Shown here piece by piece: positions 48,301 through 56,458 of a stretch of 64,000 nt of DNA. The stretch covers positions 57,071-121,070 of the forward strand of contig NZ_JAMOQU010000072.1 of the NCBI RefSeq assembly GCF_027063845.1, read 5' to 3'. Position 1 is the stretch's first letter, and each line of letters starts with the position of its first letter. The DNA comes from Thermococcus sp. (GTDB lineage: Archaea > Methanobacteriota_B > Thermococci > Thermococcales > Thermococcaceae). A model generated the notes under the pieces. It made no database searches, was not told the origin of the DNA, and saw only the letters and a program-made list of their open reading frames with translations. A program made the position numbers and the translations under genes.

Positions 48301-48508
48301 GATGCGCAAGCGCCTTGATTTGGACGTGAACGACAGAATCGTTGTCACCATAGAGACCACCGACGAGAACCGCGAACTGCTCAGTGAGAACCTCGACTAC
48401 ATAAAGAAGGAGACCAGGGCGACCGAGATAATCTTCGGCGAGGCGAAAGGATTCGTCGTCGAGTGGCCCGAGGTTCAGGCGAAGATAGGGATTGAGAAGG
48501 TGGAGTGA
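45308..48508 (+). CDS. ileS: Isoleucyl-tRNA synthetase
   Basis: A 1066-aa class Ia synthetase that charges tRNA-Ile. The HIGH motif is HLGT (in AIHLGTAWNK), KMSKS is intact (KGDKMSKSLGN), the editing domain is present (TTTPWTLPANLAVTV), and DWVISRQRYWGIPLP precedes the second half of the catalytic domain. The long C-terminal region fits the archaeal/eukaryotic type. It is a single gene with its own promoter. Confidence 0.97.
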   Translation: MIKEPEFREYNPGKLEEKIEAFWKENDTYEKVKASRANGPKYYFLDGPPYVSGAIHLGTAWNKIIKDMIIRFRTMQGYNVRRQPGFDMHGLPIEVKVEQALGLKTKKDIETEIGVDNFIKKCKEFALNNLKVMTEQFKMLGIWMDWDNPYMTIKNEYIESGWFTLKRAWEKGLLEKDKRVLHWCPRCETALAEHEVRGEYKVRKDPSIYVKFPVEGRENEYLLIWTTTPWTLPANLAVTVHPEYDYAKVKVETENGEEYWIIAKALVERVLNEVGVKGEVVEEFKGKKLEGLRYVHVLMDEYPRQREFREKYEWAHRVILGEHVTLEDGTGLVHTAPGHGEEDFEVGQKYGLPVYSPVDDQGRYTEGRWKGVYVKDADPEIIEHLKEKGYLVKAGTIEHKYPHCWRCKTPLIFRATDQWFLKVSKVKDKIIKENDEKVTWYPEWVKVRYDNGVMNSGDWVISRQRYWGIPLPIWQTENGEIYVVGSFKELVELAVAIEVDGERVELPEDYNEKLRVIEEKLGPEDLHRPYVDAFIIKVNGKEMRRVKDVVDVWFDSGIASWASLDYPRNKELFEKLWPADFIVEGEDQVTKWFYSQQAASVIAFNTVPYRAVAMHGYVLDEKGDKMSKSLGNIIRPEEVVQKEGRDPFRFYMLWATNPWENLRFSWKGLAQVKRMLNILWNVYVLSATYMSLDNFDPTKLKPEELPFREEDRWILSRVNGLIKDVEEGIETFRLTKATRAIYNFVVEDLSRWYIRLIRKRMWVEGDDPDKLAAYYTVWKVFDVLLRLMAPFTPYIAEEIYQNMLRPFLGVESVHMLDWPKPDEETIDEELEREMEYVRRIVEAGSSARQRAKIKLRYPVRRIIVETEDETVKKAVERLNRILRDQLNAKEVVVEKVERELVIKPNFAKVGPEFKGDAKLVIAWINEHGRELYEAGEMDVKLEGKTFHLTREHLTIEEKLPDFFVAEDFEGGRVFVDKTLTRELLAEGLAREFVRRIQEMRKRLDLDVNDRIVVTIETTDENRELLSENLDYIKKETRATEIIFGEAKGFVVEWPEVQAKIGIEKVE

Positions 48509-48585
48509 GATCAACTGCTTTCTCCTTTTATTACCTCGGACTTCAACGACACCATACAGAGTAGTATGATATAATTAATTCATCA

Positions 48586-48672
48586 ATGGAACGTCTCCAA
48601 GGGATAATGGCTTTGGAGGATATTCCAACAGAGAAAGTACAAGATAAAGCTTTTAATGTATTAGCAAACTAA
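48586..48672 (+). other. Possible 28-aa ORF before the AT-rich glycosyltransferase
   Basis: A short frame, MERLQGIMALEDIPTEKVQD and a few more residues, preceded by an AT-rich TATA-like GATATAATT. It lies 11 bases before the glycosyltransferase start. It may be a remnant of a longer gene lost when the AT-rich island formed, or chance. The rest of the 48509-48683 gap shows only AT-rich sequence. Confidence 0.2.
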
Positions 48673-48683
48673 TAAGTAACTGT

Positions 48684-50108
48684 ATGTATGACAAAATTGT
48701 AGCGTATTTCGGGAAGTTCTTAAATAGTTTAGATTGTATATTACAATCTCACGAGAAAGAATTTTGGAGAGATTATACACTAGAAAAGCATAATCAACTA
48801 AATTATTCTAAACTCGAATATTCATTGTTTTTAACAATAGGTATTCTCGGATCTTTAATTCTGAACTCGCTCTCAGGAAATCACACAGATTCATTAAGCA
48901 CTTTGGATAAAATACTTGTAAATGCCAAGTATATTTGGTTAGCATATTCTCCAATTGCAGCTCTATCAAGCTATGGCCTCCTTAGATATAATGCAAAGGA
49001 TGATTTTCAATTAGAGAGGAAGGTTCAGTCTGAGGATTATAAGGTCATTTTTCAGATTACGACGAGGGGGTTTAATAAGGATGCTGTGAGGAGGGGGGTG
49101 AAGTCTGTAGCCTATTGGGCGCCTAAATATCTTAGAGATTACGAAATTTGGGTTGTTACTGAAGATGATGTAGACAAGTCCTTCTTTGATAAGCTAAAGG
49201 AGATAGATGATAATGTCAGGATTATTTATGTTCCGAGAGATTATAAAACGAAGAATAATACGAAATATAAGGCGAGGGCTTTAAACTATGCATTAGACGT
49301 TAGAAGAGAAGAAGGTTATATTTCAGATAAAACTTGGATTTATTTAATGGACGAAGAGAGCATCGTCGGAGAGGATACTATACTCGGGATAATAGATTTC
49401 ATCGAAAACGAAGCCAAAAAAGGCAAACTAATAGGGCAAGGCTTAATAGTCTACTCAAACTTCTGGGGCAAAAACCTCCTAACAAGCTTAGAAGACAGCC
49501 TAAGAGCAGGAGACGATATAACAAGATATAAAATACAAGCAAGGTACGGAAAAGTTATCGTTGGAATACATGGTTCTCATCTCCTATATAGATCTGATTT
49601 AGAAGATATAATCGGATGGGACTTTGGCGAAGTAAGGGCAGAAGATGCATACTTTGGATTACTCATAAACAAATACTTTAATAAAGCATGGGGTTGGCTA
49701 AAAGGAAAACTATATGAGCAAAGTCCTTATTCGATAAAAGACTTTTTAAAACAAAGACGGAGATGGTTATGGGGAAAACTCGATATTTTACTTAAAAATA
49801 AAACGGTAGGAGTAAAATACAAGCTAATTCAGGCTATACACCTAATTTCATGGTTATCATCGCTACCTTCAATCATTATAACATATATAAATATTGCATA
49901 TCCTACTCCGGTCCCTCATAAGATAACCTCTGTTGCCTTTGGATATTCTATAGCAACATTATCTTACTTATACTGGGAAGGCTCAAAATTAAATCTAGAA
50001 CCAAGCAATGCGAGTTCACGTTTAAAAAGAGTGCTAAATATATTAGCTATTCCGATAATAGCCCCACTAGAAGGCTTATCTATATGTAGCTCCTGTAGAT
50101 GTATATAA
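48684..50108 (+). CDS. GT2 membrane glycosyltransferase (egghead/cellulose-synthase-like), C-terminally frameshifted
   Basis: A 474-aa AT-rich protein. Two membrane helices come first, then a GT2 domain with FQITTRG, the DxD-like MDEESIVGEDT, VRAEDAYFG and the processive-type QRRRWLWGK, then further helices, the pattern of egghead-like beta-mannosyltransferases. The frame ends LEGLSICSSCRCI, whereas shifting by one base after LSI gives VAPVDVYKIAVTLVKSIL to a stop at 50173-50175, a natural amphipathic ending. I infer a recent single-base indel. Codon use differs sharply from ileS upstream. Confidence 0.72.
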   Translation: MYDKIVAYFGKFLNSLDCILQSHEKEFWRDYTLEKHNQLNYSKLEYSLFLTIGILGSLILNSLSGNHTDSLSTLDKILVNAKYIWLAYSPIAALSSYGLLRYNAKDDFQLERKVQSEDYKVIFQITTRGFNKDAVRRGVKSVAYWAPKYLRDYEIWVVTEDDVDKSFFDKLKEIDDNVRIIYVPRDYKTKNNTKYKARALNYALDVRREEGYISDKTWIYLMDEESIVGEDTILGIIDFIENEAKKGKLIGQGLIVYSNFWGKNLLTSLEDSLRAGDDITRYKIQARYGKVIVGIHGSHLLYRSDLEDIIGWDFGEVRAEDAYFGLLINKYFNKAWGWLKGKLYEQSPYSIKDFLKQRRRWLWGKLDILLKNKTVGVKYKLIQAIHLISWLSSLPSIIITYINIAYPTPVPHKITSVAFGYSIATLSYLYWEGSKLNLEPSNASSRLKRVLNILAIPIIAPLEGLSICSSCRCI

Positions 50109-50227
50109 AATAGCTGTTACCTTAGTTAAATCGATCCTATCGTTACCACTATTCATAAATCCGAGGGTTATCTGAGTTATTGCCACTATCTAAGTTCGCT
50201 TTAATTTAATAATATTTACATATTTAT

Positions 50228-50368
50228 TTACATATTTACAGAAGCAGCACCGAGACAGCTTGTTTTCTGTTGAACGTATTGTCTTCCCCACCCAATGATC
50301 ATGGCTCCGATTGAAACTGTTAAGGTGATTAGCAATATCGATGCGATCAATGGTGATACGGGCTTCAT
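50228..50368 (-). pseudogene. Type IV pilin N-terminal fragment, leaderless
   Basis: A 46-codon frame missed by the ORF track: MKPVSPLIASILLITLTVSI continuing GAMIIGWGRQYVQQ, the start of archaeal type IV pilins (charged tip, SPLI, hydrophobic helix, aromatic/glycine turn), then stop after SVNM. A TATA box (CCTTTAAATAAGG, minus strand, about 50387-50400) lies about 25 bases before the ATG with no ribosome binding site, so it is leaderless. Pilins normally have a further domain of 60 or more residues; none is seen. It is therefore a truncated remnant or an unusually short pilin-like peptide. Confidence 0.55.
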
Positions 50369-50520
50369 TATATTTTTAACTACACGCCCTTATTTAAAGG
50401 TTTTAAATCACTACAAATCTTAGAGAACTTTTAAAAGATTAAGGACATGAAACTTCAATGGAAAAATTGGGACTCTCCGTCTATCAAGGAAGAGATTGGA
50501 GAAAACTAGTCAAACTTTTG

Positions 50521-50779
50521 CTATTTCTCCAAAACCTTCACTTTCAGTCCGTATTCTTTGAAGCGCTCAAAATCGCTATGGTGGATAAAAAGGTTCTATA
50601 TGAATACCTCAACCGGAGCACGGGACCCCCTCGTTCATCCACTCCTCAACTTCTTTCAGCGTTTTTCTGAGTTTCTCAACTTCTTCCTCGGTCATACTTC
50701 CGAACGCAATCATCAGAACGTCAATGTTACCTTTCTTCTCCTTCTTCCGCTTAGAAGTGCGTTTCTCATCCTCTGTCAT
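50521..50779 (-). pseudogene. Broken vapBC module (VapB C-terminal half fused by deletion to VapC tail)
   Basis: On the minus strand 56 codons from 50779 encode [20 protein letters not shown] ... [11 protein letters not shown], matching the VapB at 52434-52664 ([20 protein letters not shown] ... [11 protein letters not shown]). The VapB start is replaced. Immediately after its stop comes only the tail of VapC (FERFKEYGLKVKVLEK, matching [16 protein letters not shown] of the intact copy). About 100 VapC codons including the PIN active site are gone. It is a non-functional relic. The rest of the 50176-50940 gap holds nothing else that I can support apart from the pilin fragment. Confidence 0.8.
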
Positions 50780-50937
50780 GTCAAAAATTGATCTCTCGCT
50801 TACTTAACGTTTCTCCTCATTCAAAAACCCCAGCCTCCACACCACCCAGGGCTGGGCAACGATTATGGTTAGAAGTAGGGGAACCGTCAGTTTTCAACTT
50901 TTCTTGGCGCGTGGAAGTTAACTAACCCTTTCGAAGC

Positions 50938-50970
50938 CCTTATAACTTATGCCCCCGTAAGTTACTTACG
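50938..50970 (+). promoter_or_regulatory. ATPase promoter with dyad operator; left copy of a 27-bp direct repeat
   Basis: CTTATAAC is a TATA box. Just downstream the perfect-arm dyad CGTAAGT-T-ACTTACG (50956-50970) covers the expected transcription start, a repressor position. The 27 bases 50944-50970 recur exactly at 53530-53556. Confidence 0.5.
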
Positions 50971-50979
50971 GTGGCGTAA

Positions 50980-52035
50980 GTGCTGTTCGACCTCAGACCG
51001 AAGGAGAGGAGAGAGGATATTTTCGACAGGGAAAAGGAGTTCAAGGACCTTGAGAAAAGCGTTGAGAAATATCCACTGACTCTCCTTCTCGGAATAAGGC
51101 GCGTGGGCAAGAGCTCGATACTCAGGGCTTACCTCAACGAGAATCCCGGGATTCTGATAGACTGCAGGGAGCTCTACGCCGAGAGCGGGCACATAACGAA
51201 AGATGGCCTCATAAGGGAAATTCAATCGAAGCGAGGGCTACTCCAGAGAACCCTCACCAAGTTCAAAATAAAGCTGAGCCTTCGATTCCTTGAGATAGAA
51301 CCGGAGGAAGCCTCGCTGAGGGAGATCTTCAGAGAGCTGAACGAGCTCGGTGAAAAAACCGCGAGGTTCATAATAGCCTTTGACGAGGCCCAATACCTGC
51401 GCTTCTACGGCTCACGGGGCGGGAAGGAGCTTTTGGCTTTGTTTGCCCACGCCTACGACAGTCTGCCGAACCTCAGGATTATCTTAACCGGCTCGGAAGT
51501 TGGCCTGCTCCACGACTTTCTTGGCATAGACGACTACGAGAGCCCGCTTTACGGCAGGGTTGGGGGCGAAATCTACGTTAGGCCCTTCGACGAAAAAACC
51601 TCAAAGGCGTTCCTGAGAACAGGCTTTAGAGAAGCCGGCCTTGATGTGTCCGAGGACACCATAGACCGCGCCGTATCACTCCTTGATGGAATCCCTGGCT
51701 GGCTCGTCCTCTTCGGCGTGAAATACCTTGAAGCGAGAGACTTCGAAAAGGCGATGGAAGCAACGCTCAACGTTGCAAAGGGCCTGCTGTTCGGCGAGCT
51801 GGGGGAGCTTGAAAGGAGGAGCAGGAGGTACACGGGGATTTTACGGGCGATAGCGCTCGGCTACAACAGGTGGAGCCTGATAAGAGACTACCTCGCCGTG
51901 AAGGGTATGAGAACCCCTGGACCACGGTTATACGAACTTCTCAAGAACCTGAAGAAGATGGGGTGGATTGAGGAGGAGAACGAGAAGTACAGACTGGCCG
52001 ACCCCGTGGTTAAGCTAATCCTGAGAGGACCGTAG
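50980..52035 (+). CDS. Archaeal AAA ATPase (PF01637-type)
   Basis: A 351-aa ATPase: an N-terminal DIFDREKEFKDLEK element, Walker A in LLLGIRRVGKSSILRAY, Walker B in FIIAFDEAQYL, sensor-like ILTGSEVGLL, and a C-terminal winged-helix part (LYELLKNLKKMGWIEEE). Such archaeal ATPases are numerous in Thermococcus; the function is unknown, possibly DNA-related or defence-related. The GTG start has GGTGG upstream. A decayed paralog lies at 16520-16955. Confidence 0.83.
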   Translation: MLFDLRPKERREDIFDREKEFKDLEKSVEKYPLTLLLGIRRVGKSSILRAYLNENPGILIDCRELYAESGHITKDGLIREIQSKRGLLQRTLTKFKIKLSLRFLEIEPEEASLREIFRELNELGEKTARFIIAFDEAQYLRFYGSRGGKELLALFAHAYDSLPNLRIILTGSEVGLLHDFLGIDDYESPLYGRVGGEIYVRPFDEKTSKAFLRTGFREAGLDVSEDTIDRAVSLLDGIPGWLVLFGVKYLEARDFEKAMEATLNVAKGLLFGELGELERRSRRYTGILRAIALGYNRWSLIRDYLAVKGMRTPGPRLYELLKNLKKMGWIEEENEKYRLADPVVKLILRGP

Positions 52036-52086
52036 AGCCTGATTGTACTGGTTGGGCTTTTGCTTTTCCTTTTCCATTCAGTCGCA

Positions 52087-52464
52087 TCACTTTTCCAAAA
52101 TTTTTACCTTCAATCCGTACTCCTCGAAGCGCTTGAAGCCCTCATCGCAGGTGTAGAGCGTTGCGTTGTGGGCTATGGCAGTGGAAGCTATGAGAAGGTC
52201 TTTCAGGGGAGGTCGTTTTCCCTTCTTCATAAGGTCTCTGAAAATCGCTCCCGCTACCTTTGCGGAGTTTTCGTCGAACTCAACCTTGGGCATCATCTCA
52301 AGCATGAGCCCCTCCCGCTCTTTCAGGTGACCGCAGTGAAGCTCAAAGAGAACAATGGTTGGTAGATGATACTCTCTGTCTCCTTCTTGGTAAAGTTCTT
52401 CTACAACCTTTCTGTTCCCGCCGAAGAGCTCGATTACCACGCTGGTGTCCAGGAGTCCATCCAT
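52087..52464 (-). CDS. vapC: VapC-type PIN ribonuclease toxin
   Basis: A 125-aa PIN-domain toxin. Acidic active-site residues are visible in LLDTSVVIE (D6), FELHCGH (E), [10 protein letters not shown] (D) and TCDEGF (D). It overlaps vapB by 31 bases. PIN toxins cleave tRNA or rRNA when free of antitoxin. It ends convergent with the ATPase gene. Confidence 0.9.
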   Translation of the reverse strand: MDGLLDTSVVIELFGGNRKVVEELYQEGDREYHLPTIVLFELHCGHLKEREGLMLEMMPKVEFDENSAKVAGAIFRDLMKKGKRPPLKDLLIASTAIAHNATLYTCDEGFKRFEEYGLKVKILEK

Positions 52465-52664
52465 TCTTCAACCTCCTTCAATTCCTTCTTGAGCTCTTCA
52501 AGCTCTTCGGGGGTTCTCGTCCCGAAGGCAATCATTAGAACGTCCAGATTGCCCTTCTTTTTCTTGCCTATGAGCTCTCTCAAAAGCTCAGAAAAGCTCT
52601 TGTTCCCCTTCATCTTGACGAGCTCGTAGTAAACGTCATCGGCTATCGTAATTGTCTTGCCCAT
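52434..52664 (-). CDS. vapB: VapB-type antitoxin
   Basis: A 76-aa antitoxin: an N-terminal ribbon-helix-helix/CopG-like segment ([29 protein letters not shown]), then an acidic C-terminal helix ([18 protein letters not shown]) that would mask the toxin. The ATG at 52664 has GGTGAG upstream. Autoregulation is suggested by the 14-bp palindrome in its promoter. Confidence 0.87.
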   Translation of the reverse strand: MGKTITIADDVYYELVKMKGNKSFSELLRELIGKKKKGNLDVLMIAFGTRTPEELEELKKELKEVEEWMDSWTPAW

Positions 52665-52679
52665 TTTTCTCACCTATAA

Positions 52680-52706
52680 GTGCATGCATGCACGAAATAT
52701 TTAAAA
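52680..52706 (-). promoter_or_regulatory. vapBC promoter with palindromic operator
   Basis: GTGCATGCATGCAC (52680-52693) is a 14-bp perfect palindrome placed directly downstream of the TATA-like TTTTAAATATT (52697-52706) and before the vapB ribosome binding site. That is the expected place for autorepression by the VapBC complex. Confidence 0.6.
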
Positions 52707-53483
52707 CTTGCCCATGAGAACCCTCCAGATGAGCAGGATTTGGGTCAGAACGATCAGCGTTAAAGCCAGAGCGGTCAGTTTCCTCGATTTCTTCGGGAGA
52801 TAGAGGCCAGTAAGGCAGTAAAGGAAGTTCAGGCCCGAAAGCTCCAAGAGAAACTTCACCAGACCAGTTTTCCTGCCGATGGTCATTACCTCACCTATGG
52901 GGTCATTACCAGCTGGGTAACTCGAATAGAGCGCTATGAGCCTGACCGCGATAAGGATTGCCGTGTAGATGAGGTTCTGCCTTATCATCTCAACTAAAAA
53001 GTCTCTACTCAGGTCCCTTCCTTTAAAGAGTTTGTAGAGTGCGAATGGAAAATCCATGACCCATAGAACCATCGAGACGAAAAGAACGAAGAGGGCAAAG
53101 ATACGTACAAATATCGCGACCCCATTGAGAAGCCCCTTTAGCGGATTTTCCGTCATCACAACGGCCGTGGCAACCAATCCCCAGAACATCAGGGCTCTGG
53201 TTACTGTTTCGAAGACTTCCTTTGGAAGGTAGAGCCTGCCGTGGGTTTTCTCGATTATCTCAGGAAGGCGCCTTATGTCCTCCCGCGAATAGCCGTAGCG
53301 TTCAAGGGTCTTTCCAACGAAGTGAAGCGCCACGAGGAGAAACGGAATGAGAAGGAGGAAAACCGCGAAGATGTTCACGGCGTTTAGGCCTTCCCTCGTT
53401 GGGGGAACGAGAAGCCAGAGAACGAGCCAAAACCCCACCGCCAGCAACCACGGGAGGAGGTAGTCCCTAACAAAGACCCTCAT
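52701..53483 (-). CDS. Integral membrane protein, unknown function
   Basis: A 260-aa protein with about six hydrophobic helices (YLLPWLLAVGFWLVLWLLV, IFAVFLLLIPFLLVALHFVG, ALMFWGLVATAVVM and others) and few charged loops. I recognise no domain. The ATG at 53483 is preferred because a TATA-like GGTTATTTACC lies about 25 bases upstream, giving a leaderless mRNA; the track's longer start lies inside the repeat. Its stop overlaps the vapBC promoter. Confidence 0.6.
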   Translation of the reverse strand: MRVFVRDYLLPWLLAVGFWLVLWLLVPPTREGLNAVNIFAVFLLLIPFLLVALHFVGKTLERYGYSREDIRRLPEIIEKTHGRLYLPKEVFETVTRALMFWGLVATAVVMTENPLKGLLNGVAIFVRIFALFVLFVSMVLWVMDFPFALYKLFKGRDLSRDFLVEMIRQNLIYTAILIAVRLIALYSSYPAGNDPIGEVMTIGRKTGLVKFLLELSGLNFLYCLTGLYLPKKSRKLTALALTLIVLTQILLIWRVLMGKF

Positions 53484-53529
53484 GGCCGTTAATATTCCCG
53501 GGGGTAAATAACCTTTTCGAAGCCATAAC

Positions 53530-53556
53530 AACTTATGCCCCCGTAAGTTACTTACG
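53530..53556. repeat. Right copy of the 27-bp direct repeat with dyad
   Basis: Identical over 27 bases to 50944-50970, in the same orientation, including the dyad CGTAAGT-T-ACTTACG (53542-53556). Upstream similarity continues imperfectly (AACCTTTTCGAAGCC here, AACCCTTTCGAAGCC in the left copy). The two copies bracket the ATPase, vapBC and membrane-protein genes. Confidence 0.85.
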
Positions 53557-53597
53557 CCCCCATGAGTAACAACTCAAAAGAGTAACAAAGGAGAAAT

Positions 53598-54683
53598 TCA
53601 GGGCAACGGAACCCTCTCAACCTCAATCCGGTCGAAGGTCGGGTACTCCTCCACGAGGAAGAACCTCACGTCGCCTTCGATGGCCTCGGCCAGCTCTAAA
53701 GCCACCTCCTCTGGCATCTCTATTCTGCCCTTCTCCCTGTTCACGTGGAGCCACTCCTCTGGAACTTCGGCTTCCTCAACGAGGAACTTGTAAAGCTCGT
53801 CGAGGTCGTCGTATTCGGCAATCCCAAAGCGGAGCGTCCCGTCCTCGGTTATCTCCATGTAGGGCCTTGCCACGTTCCTCGCCATCCTCCTGAGCCTGTT
53901 CCTGAGCTGGACGGCGTCCTTGAGCTTGGCCGTGCAGAGGTGGTAGCTCAGCGAGGTGTTCTCCTCGCCCCACTTGAGGAGTTTGAGCCCGAGTTCGAGC
54001 GAACCCTTTATGGCCGAGCTCTCATCGCTTATCGGCCTGTAACCCCTGTCGAAAAGGTTTCTGAGGTTGGTCTCGCTGAACTCCAGCTCGTTCACGTTGA
54101 GGAACTTCGCGCCGAGGTTGTCGAGGAATTCGGCGTACCACTTCATCCTCTCAAACTGGCCCGGGACGGAGGGAATCTCCCCCCCGACGTCCCAGTCGAA
54201 GTCAAAGGCATTCTTTATGTTCTCAATTTCCACCCTGAAGAGCTTCGAGTCGGGGTTGAAGAGGTCTGGATGGAAGCGTATCTCATCTAATCCCGCATCG
54301 TAGAGCTTCTCAAGGTTCTTCTTCGTGGCCAAAGCGCCGGTAGTGTAGAGATGAACGTGAAAGTCCTCGCCAAAGTTCTCTTTGAGGGCGCGTATGTATT
54401 GAACGGTCCTGTCGAGCCTCACGAGAGGGTCTCCACCGGTGACGCCCGCGCCTTTTGCCTCTTGAATCACCGCTTCCTCAATGATGTCATCAACGCTCCT
54501 AACCGGCCTCTCGTTGGCGTAAACAACATCCTCCCTCCTCCAAGGGCTCAGCGGGCAGTAGAAGCAGTCCCTCGGACACTTTCCTGTGGTGAAGAGGACG
54601 AGCTTCTCACCCCTAACGCAGAGCTGACAGCCCTTCGGAAGTTCCCTCACGGCGTATGAGAAGTAAGGGGTTTCCCATACCAT
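53598..54683 (-). CDS. Radical SAM protein of unknown substrate
   Basis: A 361-aa radical SAM enzyme. The cluster motif is [14 protein letters not shown] (CxxxCxxC), followed by the SAM-binding [10 protein letters not shown], and [11 protein letters not shown]. Two more cysteines (CQLCVRGEK) precede the motif. It resembles pyruvate-formate-lyase-activase-type archaeal proteins; the substrate is unknown. The start is the ATG at 54683; the track starts at a TTG four codons before. Confidence 0.8.
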   Translation of the reverse strand: MVWETPYFSYAVRELPKGCQLCVRGEKLVLFTTGKCPRDCFYCPLSPWRREDVVYANERPVRSVDDIIEEAVIQEAKGAGVTGGDPLVRLDRTVQYIRALKENFGEDFHVHLYTTGALATKKNLEKLYDAGLDEIRFHPDLFNPDSKLFRVEIENIKNAFDFDWDVGGEIPSVPGQFERMKWYAEFLDNLGAKFLNVNELEFSETNLRNLFDRGYRPISDESSAIKGSLELGLKLLKWGEENTSLSYHLCTAKLKDAVQLRNRLRRMARNVARPYMEITEDGTLRFGIAEYDDLDELYKFLVEEAEVPEEWLHVNREKGRIEMPEEVALELAEAIEGDVRFFLVEEYPTFDRIEVERVPLP

Positions 54684-54750
54684 AGCCCTCGCCAACCCTA
54701 ACCTGAGGGCAGGCCTTAAAAACGTTGGCGGGCAAAGTTGTCCGATGCCT

Positions 54751-55113
54751 ATGAGGGAGAAGCCGAAGTACCTTCCACCGACGCTCCGCGAGAAGCACCG
54801 CTACATAGCCTTCCAGCTGATTGGGGAGAGGCCCTTCCGGAAGGACGAGGTTAAGAAGGCGATATGGGAGGCGAGCCTCTCAACCCTCGGAGTCCTCGGC
54901 TCGGCCAAAGCAAAGCCCTGGTTCATACGCTTCGACGAGAAAAGCCAGACGGGAATCGTCAGGGTCGACAGGGAGCACGTCGAGGAGCTCAGGTTTGCAT
55001 TAACCCTTGTAACCGAGATAAACGGCTCGAAGGCAATCTTCAGGACGCTCGGGGTTTCGGGGACGATAAAAAGGTTGAAGAGGAAATTTTTAGCCGAGTT
55101 CGGCTGGCGTTAG
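54751..55113 (+). CDS. rnp2: Ribonuclease P protein component 2 (Pop5)
   Basis: A 120-aa Pop5-family protein: [48 protein letters not shown], and [16 protein letters not shown]. It pairs with Rpp30 in archaeal RNase P to mature tRNA 5' ends. Its stop overlaps the convergent glycogen synthase stop by 4 bases. Confidence 0.93.
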   Translation: MREKPKYLPPTLREKHRYIAFQLIGERPFRKDEVKKAIWEASLSTLGVLGSAKAKPWFIRFDEKSQTGIVRVDREHVEELRFALTLVTEINGSKAIFRTLGVSGTIKRLKRKFLAEFGWR

Positions 55114-56453
55114 AGCAGGAAGGGCATAGCCTTGTCTACAGCACCGGTGTAAACGAGCAGGTAGCGCCTGCAGGCCTTCTCCCAGGTGAAGTCCCTTCTC
55201 GCGCGCTTTTTGGCGTTCTCGCGGAGCCTTGTGAGGGTTCCCTCGTCGAGCTCTTTAGCTGAAACCATCGCCCTCGCAAGGGCGAATGCATCTCTCGGCG
55301 GGACGAGGATTCCGGTGGCGTTCTCCGGGTCGGTGTTGAGGTCGATTATCGTGTCCTTGAGTCCACCGATGGCGCTCGCTATTGGAACCGCTCCCAGGCA
55401 CATCGCCTCAAGCTGAACTAATCCAAAGGGCTCAAAGTAAGACGGAATCACCACGAAGTCCACCGAGCCGTAGAGTTCTCTAACGGTTTCCCTCGGCAGG
55501 ACGTCGGTGATTACCCTGACGTTCTCCGGGAAGCGGTTCTCAACGGCCCTGGCCCAGGCCTCCAATCCCGGGTCGCCCTTGCCGACGATGATGAAGCGCA
55601 TCTCCCTAAAAGATGGGTCGCCGGAGAGTATCTCTATCGTCCTGAGGAGCGTGTCAACGCCCTTCTGGGCCCTGTCAAAGCGACCGATGAACATGAAGGC
55701 CCTTCCGTCGCTCAGGCCGAAGCGCTCAAGGATTAACCGTCTCCGCTCCTCCCTCGGCCTATCGGCGTTCTCAAGGAGCTCCTCACTCCAGAAGGAGCAG
55801 TCTATGCCGTTGAAGACGTGCGTCACCTTGCCGTCAAAGTTCCTGAAGAAGTCCCACTCCTCGAGGAGATAGCTTTTGCTAACGGTCGTTACGGCATCGG
55901 CTATGTAGCAGGCGGTGTGCTCGGGGTCTATCTCGGGGTAAGGCGCGAGCTCGCCCAGGTTGGCCTCGTGGAAGTAGCCCGCTGGAATCCTGGCCTTGTT
56001 GAGCCTGTGGACCGTGAAAACGGTTTTGGGAGAGAAGTACTTCTTCAAAAGTCCGAGGGCGAAGACCGTATGCCAGTCGTGGGCGTGGACAACGTCGGGC
56101 TTAAAGGTCGAGACAAGGTGGTTGAGCAGACCGGCCGAAGCTTTGCCGAAGAGGACGGCCTTCCGGAGGAGGGTCTCCCAGTCGGGATAGACGTCGGTGT
56201 CGAGGAGGTCGCCGGAGAGCGTGTAAACCGTGACCCCATTCTGCTCCCGCTTTCTGGCGGTTACCTCCACGGTTCTACCCTCGAAGGAGAGCCTGAAAGT
56301 GAGAAACGGCTCGCCGAGGCTCCGCCCGTGGTCGGGGGTGAAGACGATTACCTCGTTGTCCTTGGCTAACCCCTCGGCTACGTTCGTCACCGCCTCGGCG
56401 AGTCCGCCGACCTTAACGGGCAGGTACTCGAAGGAGAGGATGAGGACGCGCAT
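55110..56453 (-). CDS. glgA: Glycogen/starch synthase (GT5)
   Basis: A 447-aa GT-B enzyme of family GT5 that extends alpha-1,4-glucan from ADP- or UDP-glucose. Signatures: N-terminal [13 protein letters not shown] (KxGGL), [37 protein letters not shown] and [11 protein letters not shown]. It overlaps or abuts the upstream TrmBL1-like gene, so the two are co-transcribed and probably under TrmBL1 control. The start is taken at 56453 (MRVLILS); an ATG two codons earlier is possible. Confidence 0.9.
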   Translation of the reverse strand: MRVLILSFEYLPVKVGGLAEAVTNVAEGLAKDNEVIVFTPDHGRSLGEPFLTFRLSFEGRTVEVTARKREQNGVTVYTLSGDLLDTDVYPDWETLLRKAVLFGKASAGLLNHLVSTFKPDVVHAHDWHTVFALGLLKKYFSPKTVFTVHRLNKARIPAGYFHEANLGELAPYPEIDPEHTACYIADAVTTVSKSYLLEEWDFFRNFDGKVTHVFNGIDCSFWSEELLENADRPREERRRLILERFGLSDGRAFMFIGRFDRAQKGVDTLLRTIEILSGDPSFREMRFIIVGKGDPGLEAWARAVENRFPENVRVITDVLPRETVRELYGSVDFVVIPSYFEPFGLVQLEAMCLGAVPIASAIGGLKDTIIDLNTDPENATGILVPPRDAFALARAMVSAKELDEGTLTRLRENAKKRARRDFTWEKACRRYLLVYTGAVDKAMPFLL

Positions 56454-56458
56454 AGGCA

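Noticed and set aside
47618-48514. 298-aa minus-strand ORF
   Set aside because: It is a shadow of ileS caused by GC-rich third positions; no ribosome binding site or recognisable domain.
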